DNA from: Holothuria scabra
Lineage: Eukaryota > Echinodermata > Holothuroidea > Aspidochirotida > Holothuriidae
Assembly (NCBI GenBank): GCA_037179385.1
Contig: CM074200.1
Location: 36,955,884-37,019,883, forward strand
Length of the DNA: 64,000 nucleotides
Reading direction: 5' to 3'
The position numbers and the translations under genes are program-made. Within the stretch, counting starts at the first letter, position 1, and each line of letters starts with the position of its first letter. The notes beneath the pieces are model-generated. The model saw nothing but the letters and a program-made list of their open reading frames with translations, had not been told where the DNA came from and did not search any database. Positions 13,190 through 25,583 of this stretch are shown piece after piece.

Positions 13190-14968
13190 TTAAGGCAGTG
13201 GCCGAGTTGGATTTTTCCATAAAAAAATTTGCACAGGTAATCCCTAGAGTATCCTCACAAAGAATATAAACCCATCATTTCATTTGACAGTCTTCTCTGG
13301 GCAGTAAGTCTTAGCAAATCTATACCCCTGATAGGGCAAAATTTGCTGGCAACCTAAAATACACTTTAATGTACTGGTTAATCCTCTACTGAGTTGCTTA
13401 CTCATCATTTCTGATCTGTACCAAGACAGTATTGTAATCTCAGCATCTCTGCTTATGAGGGTACTCTCAACTTCACTTTTTGGTGCTTCTCACACTTTCA
13501 CAGACTTGTTTCTGTATGCTGATGTACTGTACATGCTTGCACCATCAACTCTGTGGATAAGAAAATAAGTTGGATTTAGCAGCTTAATTTTCACACTCTT
13601 ACTACATTATCATAAACATCTGCTTGATTTAACAACAGGCCATGTGGTTTCTTATAAATTCTGAAGAAATTTAGGTTATACATGAGCAACATCTTAATGA
13701 ATCCAAACAAGCACATGGGAACAGGTGGCATGGAACACCTCGGTACAAAAACAAAAAATATTTAAGCTACAGGACTGTATGGTTGCTACATATGACTACA
13801 GTGAAAGGGGTTTCTATGCAGCCATCGTGCTTTAAAAAGCCAGATTAGCTGTCTCTGGGCCTACTTCCTCTTGCATTTAACAAAACAGGGAGCAGGTACC
13901 AATGGAGTAGAATTTACTTCATGTGGGTTTAAGAGTCAACAGTTTGCAACATATCTACCTTGGCAAACTTCCTCCACCCCTACCATGAAGACATCAGGTA
14001 TTTCAGTTGTCTGACTGTTGCTCACCCTGCTTCCACTATGATCTAGTTAGGCTGCCCTGTTTACACTGGGCCTGTATACCAAGCCCTTAAGCCTTTAAGG
14101 TCTAAAATGGAAGAACAAAATAAAAGAGACATGACATTAAAATAAAAGAAGTTAGGAGACTTTCTAAATTTAAGGGTGTTGGGCTAACAATTCACTCTGA
14201 TCTGTGCTGAATTTAACAGGCAAAATACCTTCCCTCCCCCCCCCCCCACCTCCCAACGCCACCATAGGTCCTACTGTAGTACTAGGCCTAGTAGGCCTAG
14301 GCTACTCATATACAGCCAAAGCTACTCGGGCACCAATTTGTAGCTCCCTAATCCTACCTCTTTTGATACAAGCATCTTTTTTATTCTTCAAGTTATCCTG
14401 TTTTGCCACAGGTCCTAGCAGAAATTTAAGTTGGTTGCCGGTAATAAAAATTCACTCACTTTTTAAGTTTATGGCATACCTTCACTGTAACGCAACATTC
14501 CTGGACACTTCGCTCAACAGGTGCACACAGTTAAACTGCTTTGGGTCCAGTCATTTCACAACCCAGCATGTGTTTTATATACAGAACCACTCAACAAAGT
14601 CCACTGTACAAAAACTGCTTGTGGCTGGCTGTTGCTTAGGTACATACCAAATGCACTGGGGCAAGCTACGGATCCCTCAGGATGACATAAATACTTCACT
14701 TTTATCATGCTATGATCTACCCACAGGATCATGAGCTTGCTAAGTTTTCCATTTTGACAAAATTTTAATGAATTCGGCTTAAATTGTCAACTTTAACAAG
14801 AAAACTGATAATTTTGGCCAAAAATGCCACTTTTGGCCCTAAAAATCACTCAAGCATGAAATTGTTCCTCGTCAGCATGTATTTCCATTTTGGTGACCAC
14901 AAGCAAACATTTAAGACCAATTTTGGGTCTCTAGCTATAAAATTTAAAAATTTCATAACTTGCCTTAA
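13190..14968 (+). repeat. block B, copy 3
   Basis: At 1779 bp it is the longest copy. The poly-C tract near 14235 keeps a 176-codon frame open here (14204-14734) that is broken in the other copies, which argues against function for that frame. Confidence 0.75.
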
Positions 14969-15437
14969 GGTAGCGGGCCACTAATTATAAGTCCCATTGA
15001 CTTACACACTAAATTAGGCTACTTCCGTGCCCCCTAGCTCCCAGTAGAAGTTTTCAACCAGGACATGCTACCCCTCTGATCGAAGCCCACAATCTCGGCT
15101 TTCATGGCACTTTCAAATTTCCATACCATGACCATTGAAATTTTGAGCTAGAGAGCCTTGAATGATAGGGATGTGTTTCCCGCCATAATAGCTACTCAAA
15201 AACGGCATTTCACAGAGCGGAGTAATACAATAAAAAAATGGCACTAAAATTGGTCAGATTGCCTTGAATTTTGCACAGTATGTATTTCAACTCATCGTCT
15301 ACAAAATCCAAATGCAAAAATGATCATATTTTGTAAGTAACACAGTCAGAAACAACAACCCATAATTTTTTGATGGCGCTTTGTCTGTCAGTAAACATTT
15401 TCCCAGACATGAGTATTGGAGTTAGTGGTCCGCTACC
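14969..15437 (+). repeat. block A, copy 4
   Basis: It is 469 bp with TTAA flanks. It carries the variant set of copy 1 (CATCGTC, AACAACAACCC) rather than that of copies 2 and 3. Confidence 0.8.
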
Positions 15438-17195
15438 TTAAGGCAGTGGCCGAGTCGGATTTTTCCATAAAAAAATTTGCACAGGTAATCCCTAGAGTAT
15501 CCTCACAAAGAATATAAACCCATCATTTCATTTGACAGTCTTCTCTGGGCAGTAAGTCTTAGCAAATCTATACCCCTGATAGGGCAAAATTTGCCGGCAA
15601 CCTAAAATACACTTTAATGTACTGGTTAATCCTCTACTGAGTTGCTTACTCATCATTTCTGATCTGTACCAAGACATTATTGTAATCTCAGCATCTCTGC
15701 ATATGAGGGTACTCTCAACTTCACTTTTTGGTGCTTCTCACACTTTCACAGACTTGTTTCTGTATGCTGATGTACTGTACATGCTTGCACCATCAACTCT
15801 GTGGATAAGAAAATAAGTTGGATTTAGCAGCTTAATTTTCACACTCTTACTACATTATCATAAACATCTGCTTGATTTAGCAATAGGCCATGTGCTTTCT
15901 TATAAATTCTGAAGAAATTTAGGTTATACATGTGCAACATCTTAATGAATCCAAACAAGCACATGGGAACAGGTGGCATGGAACACCTCGGTACAAAAAC
16001 AAAAAATTTTAAGCTACAGGACTGTATGGTTGCTACATATGACTACAGTGAAAGGGGTTTCTATGCAGCCATCATGCTTTAAAAAGCCAGCTTAGCTGTC
16101 TCTAGGCCTACTTCCTCTTGCATTTAACAAAACAGGGAGCAGGTATCAATGGAGTAGAATTTACTTTATGTGGGTTTAAGAGTCAACAGTTTGCAATATG
16201 CCTACCTTGGCAAACTTCCTCCACCCCTAGCATGAAGACATCAGGTATTTCAGTTGTCTGACTGTTGCTCACCCTGCTTCCACTGTGATCTAGTTAGGCT
16301 GCCCTGTTTACAGTGGGCCTGTATACCAAGCCCAGTTTAAGGTCTAAAATGGAAGAACAAAATAAAAGAGACATGGCATTAAAAATAACAGAAGTTGGGA
16401 GAGTTTCTAAATTTAAGGGTATAGGGTTAACAATTCACTCTGATCTGTGCTGAATTTTACAGGCAAAATACCTTCCCCCCCACCGCCACCATAGGTCCTA
16501 CTGTAGTACTAGGCCTAGTAGGCCTAGGCTACTCATATACAGCCAAAGCTACTCGGGCACCAATTTGTAGCTCCCTAATCCTACCTCTTTTGATACAAGC
16601 ATCTTTTTTATTCTTCAAGTTATCCTGTTTTGCCACAGGTCCTAGCAGAAATTTAAGTTGGTTGCCGGTAATAAAAATTCACTCACTTTTTAAGTTTATG
16701 GCATACCTTCACTGTAACGCAACATTCCTGGACACTTCGCTCAACAGGTGCACACAGTTTAACTGCTTTGGGTCCAGTCATTTCACAACCCAGCATGTGT
16801 TTCATATACAGAACCACTGAACAAAGTCCACTGTACAAAAACTGCTTGTGGCTGGCTGTTGCTTAGGTACATACCAAATGCACCGAGGCAAGCTACGGAT
16901 CCCTCAGGATGACATAAATACTTCACTTTTATTATGCTATGATCTACCCAGAGGATCATGAGCTTGCTAAGTTTTCAATTTTGACGAAATTTTAATGAAT
17001 TCTGCTTAAATTGTCAACTTTAACAAGAAAACTGATAATTTTGGCCAAAAATGCCACTTTCGGCCCTAAAAATCACTCAAGCATGAAATTGTTCCTCGTC
17101 AGCATGTATTTCCATTTTGGTGACCACAAGCAAACATTTAAGACCAATTTTGGGTCTCTAGCTATAAAATTTAAAAATTTCATAACTTGCCTTAA
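15438..17195 (+). repeat. block B, copy 4
   Basis: It is nearly identical to copy 1, including the diagnostic CCCAGTTTAAGG and CACCGAGGCAAGC variants. The poly-C tract is shorter than in the other copies. Confidence 0.75.
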
Positions 17196-17664
17196 GGTAG
17201 CGGGCCACTAATTATAAGTCCCATTGACTTACACACTAAATTAGGCTACTTCCGTGCCCCCTAGCTCCCAGTAGAAGTTTTCAACCAGGACATGCTACCC
17301 CTCTGATCGAAGCCCACAATCTCGGCTTTCATGGCACTTTCAAATTTCCATACCATGACCATTGAAATTTTGAGCTAGAGAGCCTTGAATGATAGGGATG
17401 TGTTTCCCGCCATAATAGCTACTCAAAAACGGCATTTCACAGAGCGGAGTAATACAATAAAAAAATGGCACTAAAATTGGTCAGATTGCCTTGAATTTTG
17501 CACAGTATGTATTTCAACTCATCGTCTACAAAATCCAAATGCAAAAATGATCATATTTTGTAAGTAACACAGTCAGAAACAACATCCCATAATTTTTTGA
17601 TGGCGCTTTGTCTGTCAGTAAACATTTTCCCAGACATGAGTATTGGAGTTAGTGGTCCGCTACC
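17196..17664 (+). repeat. block A, copy 5, closing the array
   Basis: It is 469 bp. The left flank is the usual TTAA, but the right flank is TACAGGG, which pairs with the TACA before copy 1. It belongs to the copy 1/4 variant group. Confidence 0.8.
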
Positions 17665-17800
17665 TACAGGGACCCGCTACTCAAGGTTTACTGACAACAT
17701 CCTGAAAAATAGGGAAGTTGTTGGACAGCACAGAGACTGATGTTGGTGATCAGGGATGTAGGTAGAAAGGTGTGAGTGTGGGGCATAAATCTTGAAAATA

Positions 17801-18000
17801 CCTAGGCCTAGACCTAGCTTAGACCCCCAGGCTTACATCTAGTCTCTAGGCCTAGACCTAGCTTAGACCCCCAGGCTTACATCTAGTCTCTAGGCCTAGG
17901 CCTAGACCTAGCTTAGACCCCCAGGCTTACATCTAGTCTCTAGACCTAGACCTAGCTTAGACCCCCAGGCTTACATCTAGTCTCTAGGCCTAGGCCTAAG
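17801..18000 (+). repeat. minisatellite with 44-bp unit
   Basis: The core TAGCTTAGACCCCCAGGC recurs at 17815, 17859, 17909 and 17953, so the unit is 44 bp. One interval is 50 bp because of an extra TAGGCC. The unit is rich in CCTAGG palindromes. Confidence 0.85.
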
Positions 18001-18194
18001 TATAGTTAGGCCTAGTCAGCTCTGCTGGCTTGAGGCATATACAACAATTTGGCAAAAACATACTTCTCAGATAGCAGAAATGGCCCTTTCAGTGTCTTTT
18101 CTCTGTTTAACATCCTATATCTAATGTCATTCTGATTTAGGCCTAATTTTAGATTAGAGTAGTGACTGAGAAATGGGAAGACCAAACAACTGCA

Positions 18195-18255
18195 TGGCCT
18201 AGTCATAAGAACATGTGATCATGACTTGCAGCTGGAAGCTCTGGGGTTAGAATCC
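18195..18255 (+). mobile_element. tRNA-like head of a SINE or tRNA pseudogene
   Basis: TGGCCTAGTCAT at 18195 resembles an RNA polymerase III A-box, and GGTTAGAATCC at 18245 differs from the B-box consensus at one base; the 50-base spacing is right. I cannot fold it into a clean tRNA, and the 3' end of any SINE body is not clear. Confidence 0.35.
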
Positions 18256-19810
18256 TGACTTGGTTATATCGAAGACGACTTTAAAAATGGAACCTACTGC
18301 CATTATGCTTGGTGCTCAGCATAAGTAATGGAGTAGGAAAAACAAACCAGTGAGCCACAGAACAACTTTGTGTGCTGCTGCAGAATGGTTTTTGCCATTG
18401 TGCCAATGTGTGGTGTGTATGAAGTAACCATACAGCTTTGGTTGATGTCACAATTGAACAACAATGTGTGTTTTTTTTAGCACACAACAGTGTGAAAATC
18501 TTAATAACAAGATTAAGGCAGTTTGAAAAATCATCTTAAAAACAAAAGACAAAAATAGCTTAGCTTGTGCAAATAAAAAATTATCAACACTTTAAGTACA
18601 CATTCCCACCGGTATGTTAATAATCTGTGCATATTAGTTGCGTATCTAGAATGAAATACACATTAGCATGAATCAGACCAGTCAAAATTTATGAGGTGCA
18701 TAACCTAATTTTGTAATTTTAAGCCCATAGTAATATTGCTGAGGTATACTGTATGTACGTAGTATCTTTCCATGATGCTCAGCCAGCAGACTGTGGACTG
18801 ATGTGCCTCCAGCCCCACAGACGATTTGTGACTGCAAGTGCAACATTACATTTATCTGTCACCAATTGAGGTAGAAATTTAGAAATTTCAAACTTACTGT
18901 TGGCTAGGCTACATAAATCCAAATGTGTTCAAAATACGAACAAATAGACTGAGTCATATTCAGAAAAAACTGAAATGTATAACTCTACATGGTGAATGCC
19001 TTGCAGTAATGATTTTGATGTTGCAAATAGTAGGCTTACATAGGAATTTTCTGAAAATAAGTTGAAAGATTTTATTATCAAAATCTGATTTGAATTATGT
19101 GAAGAAAGAAGTATTTTTTCAACTCAGTACCAGATTTGCTATTCCTTTTACATAATTTTTGACAAATTTTGTGACCAGTGATTTCCACCATTAACTTAAA
19201 CTGTGGCAATACCTGAGATGTCTTTGAGAAAATTCATAAAGGCATCAGACTTGTGTTTCAATTACTGCATGGAAAAGTGATTTAAAAAGTGTTTCTGTGG
19301 TGTTTAATTTAAAAATAAACCTATCTATAGGCTAGTGTAGAATAGGTATGGCATGTTGAAAGAACTATAATTCATCCCATTTTCTCTCTGAGTGATTAAG
19401 TGACAAGAACTTCAGTGGCACAAGTGGCAATTAGTTGTTTTTATAATCTCTTAGTTTTAGAACCAGTGATTGTTGTCTGCGTTCAGGCCACCACTTTCCC
19501 CAACAATGATTTCAGCATCTTCAGTATAACTGGAGATGCCTGAATACCATAAACTTAATTGGCAGCTCTCCTTTTTACCATTTCCTGTGGAGTTCCTATT
19601 TCAAAAACCAAATCATGTACAGCAGACACAGTTATTGCAGAGGCACCATAGACTAGCACTCAAAAAACACTGGTCATTGGGTGATTCACAGTACAAACTA
19701 ACAAAATCAGTCCTTGAAAAAATTCCAGAGGGCAAAAAAATATGTTACCAAAATTGTCCCTAGGATCTTTCAGAATCTGCTGTTGCTCTCTTTTAGTAAA
19801 TTATCTCCAT
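18256..19810. other. no gene seen
   Basis: AT-rich sequence with only short random frames. I see no recognisable exon, RNA gene or inverted-repeat element. Confidence 0.4.
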
Positions 19811-20371
19811 TGAAAGTCTCACATTCAAAAATAAATATTTAAGACCCATGAAAAATGAATTCTAACTGTCCAACTTCCATCTTCATAGGACATTCCTGAA
19901 CTGAGATATAAAATGTTGAAGTTTATTCACTCAATTTAAAATGGTACATTGCACAACAATTTGTGATGTCATTGTTCTACTACTCAAATTACAGTCTTTG
20001 TATTTCTTTTGTTTTTTTCTAAAACTTACTGCACCTTGTACCAAGGTGTCATAGAACTGTTACTCTTATGAGGTGATGTAATAAATTAAGCCCTCTCCAT
20101 GCAAGATGTTATGTAAGAAAACAGGCAGTGTTCAAGATTTTTAAAACATTGTTAATTTTAAAGGGAAACAAAGCAGGTAATGAGTTGTACAACAGATTAA
20201 GTCACAAATTATTGCGCAATGAACCGATTTGTTTTAAGTGGATATATGTCAACATTTTATATCCCAGCACAGGAATGTTCTATGAAGATGGGAGTTTGAC
20301 AGTTAGAATTCATTTTCCATGCCCTTTACTAATATATTTTTTATTTTTTTGACATGAGGTACACTTTAAAA
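19811..20371. mobile_element. long fold-back element, copy 1
   Basis: About 120 bases from near 19852 (GAATTCTAACTGTCCAACTT onwards) return as an imperfect reverse complement ending near 20312. The right end carries GAGGTACACTTTAA. It is homologous over its length to 49970-50535. The outer left end is eroded. There is no coding capacity. Confidence 0.6.
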
Positions 20372-21852
20372 CTTTTGTACCGAGTTAACAAAATAAGTAC
20401 AGTACTGCAGGACTGTGTGGGAAATTCTTTTCCGGGACAAATAGGACTATACATTTTCAGTAATTTCTGTTGAAATCTTAAACTTAGTGAAAAGAGATGC
20501 TCAGTTCAGGATTGAGGTTAAGTTTAAAGAAATGATATTGCTCCATTCACTCTAGGAAACATGCAAGGGCAGTATAGAGCATGAGGACGACAAAAGCAGG
20601 AGGCATTGGGCTTCCACGTTGACAGATTAGTCAAAGTTTAAAATATGCAGAGACTTTTGAAATATGCACACTAACTTCTCTGCGGCAGCTGCTCTCGCTG
20701 TTCATAGGTCCACAGCCATATTTCAGTAAATATGCCTTACGGACGTTACAATACTTGTTACTTGTAGCTGGTTGGTAAATTTGCGTGAACAACCTGTTGT
20801 AGTTCACACGACATAACACGTGTGTAGAATAGTTTGTACAGGGGCTGAGATGGGTACCCGGCTGATTAATAAAAATTTGTTTATGGTGTCAATTGTGTTC
20901 ATATTCAGTTAACCATATAAATGTGCTGGTTGGCTGTGAAAGCTACAAACTTCAGAGGTTAAAGAGCAGCTCCCCCAGACATAATTTGAAACAACACCTA
21001 AACATGACAGTTTCCTTCTAATTTCTCTTAGAAGTATCTTTCATCATATTTTCAGACTTCAGTATATTCAGGGTAAATGAAGCAGTAAATCACACATTGA
21101 AGGGAAATCATGTTGTCACATGACTCCAATTGTAGAACAGCACAGTCTACTACATTACTTCAAGTTGAGGTGACTGCTTTTGCCCTTTAATTCTTAAAAG
21201 AAGATCACATCAAGTTTTGAAAGGTTAATTTAATACTTATTTTCAACAGAGTGAAATTTGCTTTGAAAAACAAAGAGGAAGAAATAATTCCTGAGTGAGG
21301 ACGTGATAAAACCTCTTCTGCCCTGAAGCCTCCTTTGGAACACAAATCTAGCGACTTCTTTTACCGATATTTCAAGGAATACATGTCTGAACTTTGAATA
21401 GGAATTGCATCATATTGTGCAGATTTGGTTCTCCTTTCACTTATGTAAATTAAATTTCTGCTTAAACTTCCCTTTTATGAGTCTAGTACCTGCTACCTAA
21501 TCGGGTAATGAAAACGGGTACTGGGTTCCGATTTTTTGCTACCCGATTCAGCCCTGGAGCGTACAGGTTCAGGCCAGTAGCCCACAATGTAGACCGGACA
21601 ATGCCCATTGAAAAAGGTCAAACAAGTTTCTATTGTCTATTTCCAATTATTTTATTTGAAATGGAAAGAAACCAGTGGGTTCAAGGTCGACCTGAACCAG
21701 TGTTGTCAGAAGCAGGAGAGCAGTAAAAGCTGAAAAAGAGGAGTTTTCCAACTGTTAAGGTGTTACAAGGTAGATACACTCCTGTTTTAGTGAGTCGAAA
21801 AAAAATCTTTATCTTCTCATAAATAGTCCTCATAACAAAAATGGAGGGGAGG
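20372..21852. other. no gene seen
   Basis: Only short frames, with no family motifs and no clear repeat boundaries. A short stretch near 21130-21190 resembles 51530-51585. Confidence 0.35.
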
Positions 21853-21997
21853 TGCGCACTGTTTAACAAGAAATTTCCTAACGGGCTAATGATAGCTAGA
21901 TCTAATACCTGACCTGATCCCTAACCCTTATAAAGAACACAATTGATACAATACAATGGCAACATCCAATCAAGAAACACCCTGTAAAACAGGGCGC
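21853..21997. mobile_element. MITE with GCACTGTTTAACAAG ends, copy 1
   Basis: It begins GCGCACTGTTTAACAAG and ends with the degenerate inverted GTAAAACAGGGCGC. The interior has the family's CCCTAACC and CAATGGCAACATCCAATCAAG segments. It is about 145 bp. Confidence 0.6.
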
Positions 21998-22729
21998 ATC
22001 CACCCAAAATGTCCAGGGCAATTTCTAAAAAGAGCAAGCATGTTACACAAATAGTTAGTAAGATGAGATTAAACGACACACCAACACAAATGTGTCACAT
22101 AGTGTCAGTCAACTCAATGAACAGTTCAAAGTTTAAATTTATTTTCATGTATGGTTAAAGCCAAATTTGGTTTCCCTTCATTCGCCTCTTACGACAGGCG
22201 GGAAATACCATGGGTATATTCAACAACCCCCAGCCCATAGGGAGATAGGAAGATGTATTGGATAGAGGGCAATCTTCAAACTGAACTTTGTTGTTTGCTC
22301 CCTGGGAAATGTACTTTTGACTGTACTTATGTATAATATTTTGAGCCCTGTAAGTCCTTTGAAACACAATTTGTTAACCCACAAATACACTCAAGAGCTT
22401 ATATTCCCAAACACATGAATGAACATTTTAATAGAGGGCGCTGTTTAGCAGTCTACGTTTTTTATTTGAGCGTATAGCTATGAACATTCTGAACAATCCT
22501 GCCAAAATTCATGTCAATCGGAGTAACACAATTGGAGTTATTTCTAGATAATTAAATTAGAGGGCGCCCTTCACGTGCTTCTTACTTTAATGTCCCATTT
22601 CTCGTCAATGTGCAACATTTGTGACTGTGAACAAATATATGTCATTTGTAACATCATTTGACATGAAAATTCACCCTTTTCATGCCCACCCTCTGAGGTG
22701 GGTCACGGAACCCAATTTAGAAGCATATA

Positions 22730-22836
22730 TTTGACCTATGGCCCACTGTCTACATTTGTTATTAGTATGTAAAGAAAATTTAACAGGTTTGGAAAAATTG
22801 TTGAATTCATGATTCAACCCAATGAGCCGCTTTAAA
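22730..22836. repeat. fragment of the TTAAAGCGG repeat family
   Basis: The sequence from AAATTTAACAGGTTTGG to GAGCCGCTTTAAA is the reverse complement of the left part of the element at 56681-57048. The stretch from 7227 (TTAAAGCGGCTCATTGAG) matches the other end of the same family. Confidence 0.45.
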
Positions 22837-23763
22837 TACCTGAGTGCCATGCGATAATTTCCTTCGCACTTTTGACGTATACAATCAGTCTATGGTGGAG
22901 TTTCTTTTCATTTGGATAATGATCATGTATAGACGAATCCGGAGAGCAAGGGATGATCTGATTTCAGTCTGCCATAACTGGAATCTGTCATCATCAAATC
23001 TCAAATCTCTATCAAATCTTTCAGTTTCCTTGCTTACCTCTATGATGGATGGTTGTACACTGAATTGCATCTTGATTTCTTCAATTTCGCTGAATATGAG
23101 TGACTGAAATTCGTGTAGACAATAAATGACGACGATTTAAGGATAATGGACCCCACTAATGGCTGCGTACATAGCATGAACTCAAGGGCTGATCGGATTC
23201 GTCTGTAACAGAAACAATTGGAGAGAAGAAGGTCTCATACGTCATAAAAATATAAGAATATTCGTTTATTTTAACTTATTCTGTTTGATGACCTTCGATT
23301 AATAATACTTAGTTTTTTTATTGTATGTCAGAGCTGTAACATCAGCGTATATTCTTAAAATCTAATATGAAAATTTATTTAAACATTTTTAAAACTCACA
23401 ATGTTTGTTACGTCACTCGCAGCTTTCCACTAACACACTTTTTAAACTGAGAGAGGGCTCTGGACACGCAGCTCGGATTTGTATTTTTTTTTGTTTGTTT
23501 GGCCGACTTTTGGTCAAAGTTTTAGCGATCGTTTTCAAAAAAGTTTACCAAAGGTGAGTGTTTTTCTCAAAAAGGGGGCAAGTTAACGACGTGAGACGCA
23601 CCGCAAACAACCATTTTTGTCGTTTATGGACCATGGAGTTGCAACTCGCAACAGAGGGAAAGCAACCAATCTCTAAACTTCATAGGAATTGTGGAGTTTG
23701 ACTTAGTCCATTGCGAGTGCGGGCAATATAGGTACCAGAGCACTATACACGTTTGCCAATGGG

Positions 23764-23903
23764 TGGGCACTGTATAACAAGGTTTTTCTTGATTGGCTTT
23801 TGCCACTGTATTGCATCGATTGCGTTCTTTGTTAAGGTTGGGGATTAGGTTAGGGATTGAGGTTATCTTTAGTCAGTGAGGATTTTTTTGCTAAACCGTG
23901 CGC
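23764..23903. mobile_element. GCACTGTTTAACAAG-type MITE, copy 2
   Basis: It starts GGGCACTGTATAACAAGG and ends GCTAAACCGTGCGC. Its interior GATTAGGTTAGGGATT resembles telomere repeat but is part of the MITE consensus. A 39-base linker separates it from copy 3. Confidence 0.6.
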
Positions 23904-23942
23904 ATCGTCCTCGCCGACAAAGCGGACAACTGAGGGGTAAAT

Positions 23943-24012
23943 GCCCACTGTTTAACAAGGACTTTCTTTATTGGCTGTTGTCATTGTATTGTGTCGATTG
24001 CATCATCTTTGT
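23943..24012. mobile_element. GCACTGTTTAACAAG-type MITE, copy 3, truncated
   Basis: It starts GCCCACTGTTTAACAAGG and continues through the family's ATTGGCTGTTGTCATTG segment to about 24012, then diverges, so only the left half is present. Confidence 0.5.
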
Positions 24013-25583
24013 CAAGGGTGTGTCTAGACCTTTCTTCATAGGGACGCCAAAACTGAAGCGAAAGAGCGAAGCGACCGAGCACGCACGAGGGAAAGGGTGT
24101 GGGAGGGGGTGTCCCCTTCCCACGATGTGGAGCCCTTTAGTTTTATAAAGTGAAGATAAGTGATTTGGTGCATAATTTATACGATATTTGGTACGCTTAA
24201 GAAGACCCATTGTTATGAATTTTATGTACTACTTTCTGAGAATAACCTCATTGAAATCAAATAAGAACCTATTGCCGGCAAATGATTGGATTTGCGCTGA
24301 GCGGAAGAAATTTTGGGTGCAAAATATCGAGTTCTCGATCGCTGAAAAAGGCACCTCCTAAGCCTGTTTACCGTTTATAAGTGGGAACACACTAGCAAAA
24401 CTGTAAAAGTAAACATAAAAATATCAAAAATATTCTAATAGGGGCGCTGTCCCTTCGACCTTCACTTTCACCTGGCTACGCGTCTGCCTCACTATACCTC
24501 CAGGACATCAACATCGTTATTTATTTCTTGTTTTCACTTCGTTCACATTGGAAAAATATTTAAAAGATACATCCCAAAGCCAGTACCCATGAATTTCCGT
24601 CGTATAGTATGAGAAGTGGCGAAATACCGGTACAGGACAGTGCACGGCAGCAGTCTCACTATTTAAGCGGGCGCCACCATTACTTGGCTCGTAGCGTAAA
24701 CCGAAGTTTTAGAGAAGATGCTTTTCGCTTTTCGGATCGCTGGATTCATCTGTGTAAATTGGGCTTTGCGCCTTAATTTTTAACAGTCTGGTTTAACTTG
24801 CTGCGCCCACGGTCTCTTTTCCAGTTGCGAATTAGATTGTTTCCCCCTACTCTATATGCTTATGCGAAACACCACGCACAACGGCATGTAGGCTCAGTTT
24901 TGAAGTCTTTGGTATGACCCAACTAGTGCCCTTCCCGTTGGAAACTTTTTGGATATTTGAAGGTCTTTAGATGCAATATACTGAGGCAAAAGCCAAGTTC
25001 TAGATGCATCCACCGTTAAAAAGGAAGTTCCCTGGTCCCAGGAAATGAATATTAGAACCTTTAGGGCAAGGGGAGGCACGAATCCCCACCATCACCTAGA
25101 GCGGGAAAGTAATTACCAAATACCGCTTTTCTTCCTGATCGCAGGGAACTTTCACTTTCCAAGCACTCCAACATGCATCTGAACCACCTTTGTCTTGAGA
25201 TTCCAAGTTTAAAATTAATTCAAATACGTGAGCAGGGGCTGTGGCAGTACAGCCATCAATTTGGGCAGATATTTAACAATATACTGGCAACAATTCTCGC
25301 CGCCCCTGAAGAAAACATATACTCAGAGGTTTTGGAGGGTGCACAATTAAGGATTGCTTCAGTTGGTACTATGACGTCACTCATTCCCGCAGAAAGCTAG
25401 CTACATCACACACCTCACCCCTGAATAATGTTGATTCATCCATCAATATGTTGGAGCAAGGGTAGTCGGAGGCGGAAATTTTTCTCCGTCCCACTCACTT
25501 CATTTCCCATGTCTACAGATAGGCAGTTTGCAGTACTCTTATGTAATTTACGTCATTGCTACCATTCACACAACATTCCTCTC

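Larger units (their letters stand above)
8258..17664 (+). repeat. 9.4 kb tandem array of alternating A and B blocks
   Basis: Five copies of a 469-bp block A begin at 8258, 10493, 12721, 14969 and 17196. Between them lie four copies of block B (1766, 1759, 1779 and 1758 bp). The period is 2227-2248 bp and the copies are highly similar. The array starts and ends with A, and TACA stands immediately outside both ends. Open frames up to 176 codons recur in the copies, but they are broken by small indels in a poly-C stretch and show no family motif, so I do not call them genes. Confidence 0.9.

Noticed and set aside
14204..14734. The longest open frame of the window, 176 codons on the plus strand
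   Set aside because: It lies in block B of the tandem array, is broken in the sister copies by poly-C length changes, and has no family motif.
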